64,000 nucleotides of DNA from Liquidambar formosana (Eukaryota > Streptophyta > Magnoliopsida > Saxifragales > Altingiaceae). Location of the stretch: the NCBI GenBank assembly GCA_039720395.1, contig CM077826.1, forward strand, positions 20,647,053-20,711,052. Direction: 5' to 3'. The notes below the pieces were generated by a model. It did not search any database. It was given only the letters and a program-made list of their open reading frames with translations, and was not told the origin of the DNA. This document shows, one piece after another, positions 60,636-64,000 of the stretch; within the stretch, counting starts at the first letter, position 1, and each line of letters starts with the position of its first letter. A program made the translations under genes and the position numbers.

Positions 60636-61428
60636 TGGTTAAATACTTGAATCAAAAAATTCTGCCAACCAATTTCATTACTAGTGTTTCTAATATTCCA
60701 AATAAAGTATGTCTTTGTGGGGATTTCACTTTATAAAACTCTGTTCAAACTCTTTGAAAGCACGGTATTTTTCATGTTCAGGTGATCTAAAAGCAAAATA
60801 TATAACCCACCCCCTTAATGAAGTTGGTTTGGGCTTATCTTTGGAAATTTCTCCAGGGCATTATTCCAAAAAGTTTTATATTTCCATTGGCATCCCACTT
60901 GGTATGGTCAAAGAGTAAAATGAATAGAGACAATTTTCAAAGTCAATCTGTCAAAATACTAGAATTGTTGTATAGAATTTTGGAATTCTGAAGTTGTTTT
61001 GAACTGGAAAGATTTGCCAATTTTTTTTAACAAAATATATTTTCCTATAGATGAAGTGGTCTAATGGAGAGGATGATATTATTTTGGGTTATATGATTGA
61101 GTTGGTTGATTTCTTTTTTATGACATGAGAAGGGAATGGAAGTGGTAGCTAGGTTGATGTATAGTAACTGGACTGATGGTTATAAACTAGAATCTCTCTT
61201 TTGTTTGGGATTGGGCACATGGATATTGCACAGTGCGTGATGATATTTAAGCCAATCCTCTGCACTCTTCATGATTTGCAAATTTCCTTTTTTCTATCAG
61301 TGATATTGTAGTGTCTGCAATATATTGTGTGTAAACCGAAAGAGAGCACCGTGAAATTTAGTAAAAGGAAAAAAAATTTCTAACTTCGATTGCAACTATG
61401 CAGGCCAACTAAAAAACGAGATACTTAC
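60636..61428. other. Spacer between gap and USP-like exons
   Basis: No exon is recognised. A 69-codon plus-strand frame at 60709-60918 has no known motif. If the USP-like gene is complete in the plant, its next exons should lie here or in the gap, but I cannot find them here. Confidence 0.5.
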
Positions 61429-63031
61429 TTGACAAAGCCTTCTTTGATGCACAACCAACTACCAGTGTCTCAATTGTTTGGTGGGAAATGTAGTCAATGA
61501 TCGCTTTTGAAATATCCATGTCTTCGAGTATGACTTCATTACATTGAATCTGTTGTAGAGATGGACCAAGGAAAGAAACCTAAAACTTAGTATGCCAAAG
61601 GAAATACATTATTGAATCTTTTGCAATATCTCATGCTCTTTTTTTTTTTTTTTTGAATGAATAGGCTTGACATCTGTTTTGAAATTTTAAATCAGAACAT
61701 TTCCTTGCATTAATTTTTGTTTCTTTGCGCGTTATTTTTGTAGGATATTGGAGGAAATTGTCTTTATTTTTTAATGGAAGACTGTAAGAATGAAGCTGCA
61801 GAACCCACATCCTTGCGTGTACAAAAGCAGCGGAAAGGAAGGAACACCTCCCTTGCTTGACTATCAAGTTGTTGTTTATATGCTCTTGCAACCTCATCGT
61901 TCACTTCAGTGATGGCGACATGGTTCCCCACTGCACCAGCAGAATTAAAAAGAAAAAAAATGTCAATGAGACAGCCGATTGGAAAAAAAAAAAAAAAAAA
62001 ATGGTTGCAGAGTTAAGAATCAATGCTCAAATCGAGAAACCGGTACTGCTGATTTATAGTACATGACATTTTGAAGTTCTTAGCATTTATGTGGAAAAAA
62101 CAGACAACTCTCTGAGTCATTTTAATAGTTGTCACTAAAATGAATGACCTCCCCGTTAATTATTTTCAATATCATTTCAGATGGTTCCATTTTTTTTCAA
62201 ATAAATGAATCAATTCATAAGTCCAAGCCTGTTTCATGATTTCAAGAATTTACTCTCCCATTTCTGGTCATAAATTCTTATGTTAGCTCCAATAAAGTTT
62301 GTGATAGTTGATTTTTTTGGGTATTCTTTCTTGTGCTACATTTGTTTCTTTATAAGTTTTGCGAACAAATCGAAACAATTAAATAGCAATGAATTAAAAA
62401 AAAAAAAAATTCAACAAAACTGGCATTTTTGTTCAATATGAAAGTCATCTCTTTATTCACCTTTTTTTATTTTTGGTTGATATCTTTTAGAATGAATTAC
62501 TGTATGATACTTTTATGATTTGTGCACACCCCTAGCATATGGCGTCGAGGACTATCAGTGACGGTTTTTCCAATAGAAATCCAGTAGAATATAAACCTCT
62601 TGGGGATCAAAGTAAACTAGTTTGTAGCGCAGCCGATATTTTCCCAGATTGACTTTGGCCATGAAATAAAATAATGATTAGGCATGATAATTTCCTCTTG
62701 AGCTGTCAAAAAATTCCAAGGGAAGATGTGCCAAATGCTAGGGGTGTACACAAATCATAAAAGGAAACTTTACGATTCGTGCACTAGGTGGTGTTCTGGT
62801 GAGAACTTATTTTCTCTTTTAAAAACAAAAACAAAATCTAAAACAAACGAAAATTAAGCTAGTTTTTCAAAATAATGTGTAAAGGCTTCCTTATCATTTA
62901 TGTTCTCAAATCATTTCTTCATTAGATAAACCAAAATACATGCATGCTCATTCTTATATATCAGTGGCAGGTTGATATTCTTCATAAATGCAGTAAAAAC
63001 TGAAATGTTTATACGTACATCATTATATATC

Positions 63032-63063
<32 letters not shown>

Positions 63064-63254
63064 GAGGGTGTTAATTTACATGGAGTGGGAATGGATGCTG
63101 CTTTTTGTTTAACATGGAGTAGAGTAACAGTTTGGCCCCTGTTGAGAAGACGATCAACAGCCCATTTCAGAGCATATTGGCTCCCTTTGTCCTTGTCTAT
63201 TGCCACTACTATCGACTCTTCCTTCCTCTCCCCACGCCTCCTTGCCTGATGCAT
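61429..63254 (-). CDS. Universal stress protein domain exons (USP/U-box-kinase type), partial
   Basis: Three exons (63080-63254, 61809-61930, 61429-61549) join in frame to about 139 aa. Exon 1 starts MHQARRRGERKEESIVVAID and has SQYALKWAVDRLL and TLLHVKQK. Exon 2 has VNDEVARAYKQQLDSQARE and FLPFRCFCTRKD. Exon 3 has IQCNEVILEDMDISKAIIDY and IETLVVGCASKKAL, then a good donor (GTAAGT). This is the N-terminal nucleotide-binding-like USP domain found in plant USP-kinase and USP-kinase-U-box proteins. The rest of the USP domain and any kinase or U-box exons are absent before the gap. The gene is therefore truncated in this assembly, or truly broken. No internal stop is seen. Confidence 0.85.
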
Positions 63255-64000
63255 TTCTCTCTTTCAATCCCTCCCTCACAATATATGTGCACTCACACTA
63301 TCAGAGGAACCCACTTTCAGCAAGCTTCAAATATACCAAAACCTTCTTTTTTCAGAATTATCCCCACCGTCTCTTGCTTCTTTTGAGAGGCTTAAAGGTC
63401 TCTTTCTTTCTCCGTCTCTCAAGATAGATTTCTCTATAGGGAAAGAGAATTCTTTTGGCTAACCTTTGAACGGATTGAAAACAATCTACTAACCCCCTAA
63501 CAATCTCTCTCAATCTCTCTGACGTGTCTTTCTCTATATTTAGTTGTTTCTCTAACGTATTGCACCGCTGTTAGAGAGACATTCCAATAGGATGGTTGTT
63601 TTTACGTTTTGCTCAACTAATTCTTTAATGAGTCAGGATCCTCTCCACTGCAATGGACGGTCCATTGAAATCAAAACCGTTCATATCATATGGGTCCCAC
63701 ATGTTTTGATAAGTCCCATTTGATATAAACGGTCTAGATTTTATTAGACCGTCCATTAAATGAATAAGACGTACTACCTCTCACTCTGCATTGGTAAGTG
63801 CTTGAAAAAATTAAAGTGAAACCTTCAACTTCTTGATACGTATGAAAACCAACTATTGTGTCCAATGGGTTTCCAAAAGTAATTCACATATATGCTGTTT
63901 TTACACTGCACTCATTAAATTCAGTTCCCATTTCACCCGACAACCAAGGTTATTTATGTCATTTAACTGTTGAACCTTTCTGTTTTAGGTTGAGTGGGAG
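63255..64000. other. Upstream flank of USP-like gene
   Basis: Pyrimidine-rich sequence at 63210-63540 fits a minus-strand promoter/leader region with many GA boxes. At 63640-63770 a stretch with CAATGGACGGTCCATTG (a 17-base palindrome) and partial inverted matches (AACGGTCTAGA, AGACCGTCCATT) resembles a plant MITE fragment. No gene is seen. Confidence 0.4.

Noticed and set aside
59087..63254. One fused gene from USP exons to acid phosphatase exons
   Set aside because: The two families are not known to be fused, the splice phases cannot be joined with confidence, and an assembly gap separates them.
1..64000. CRISPR arrays, bacterial operons or ribosome-binding sites
   Set aside because: The window is eukaryotic nuclear DNA. 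The repeats found are transposon ends, tandem repeats and microsatellites.

Overview
The window is nuclear DNA of a flowering plant, most likely a eudicot. It has split genes with GT-AG introns, AT-rich spacers, many plant transposon families and an endogenous plant pararetrovirus. No species can be named from the sequence alone. A run of exactly 100 N (60536-60635) marks a scaffold gap.

The left part (1-15.7 kb) is almost entirely transposons. It starts with a foreign LTR fragment, followed by a decayed minus-strand Ty3/gypsy chromovirus (about 1.4-8.1 kb). The chromovirus is inserted in an Ogre/Tat-like LTR. That LTR is present as three pieces in -/+/- order, and two of them form a giant palindrome (8.55-11.6 kb). 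A decayed tandem array, two copies of a fold-back MITE and a 903 bp Mutator-like element with an exact 9 bp target duplication follow.

Six host genes can be reconstructed exon by exon. They are a 663-residue acidic protein with two membrane segments (16.1-19.0 kb, +), an OXS3-like stress protein (20.8-21.6 kb, -), a complete 131-residue profilin (37.1-40.5 kb, -), the RNA polymerase III subunit Rpc31/RPC7 (45.3-55.3 kb, -; 220 aa in eight coding exons over 10 kb), a damaged 3' part of a VSP-type acid phosphatase (59.1-60.4 kb, -), and the USP-domain exons of what is probably a USP/U-box-kinase protein (61.4-63.3 kb, -). The last two lie on either side of the assembly gap.

The most striking object is an endogenous florendovirus-like caulimovirid (27596-35510, +). 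It is a full-length circular genome of about 7.9 kb, opened inside ORF1 and inserted in a (TA)n tract. The same 14 bp occur at both ends. The two ORF1 segments have no stop codons and share a reading frame. A second ORF of 475 codons and a non-coding region with TATA box and tRNA-Met primer site are present. TA-targeting fold-back MITEs lie on both sides.

Between and inside the host genes are smaller non-autonomous elements, including a MULE abutted by a Helitron (40.8-43.5 kb), and Helitrons and hAT elements inside RPC31 introns. The host genes do not form an obvious shared pathway.
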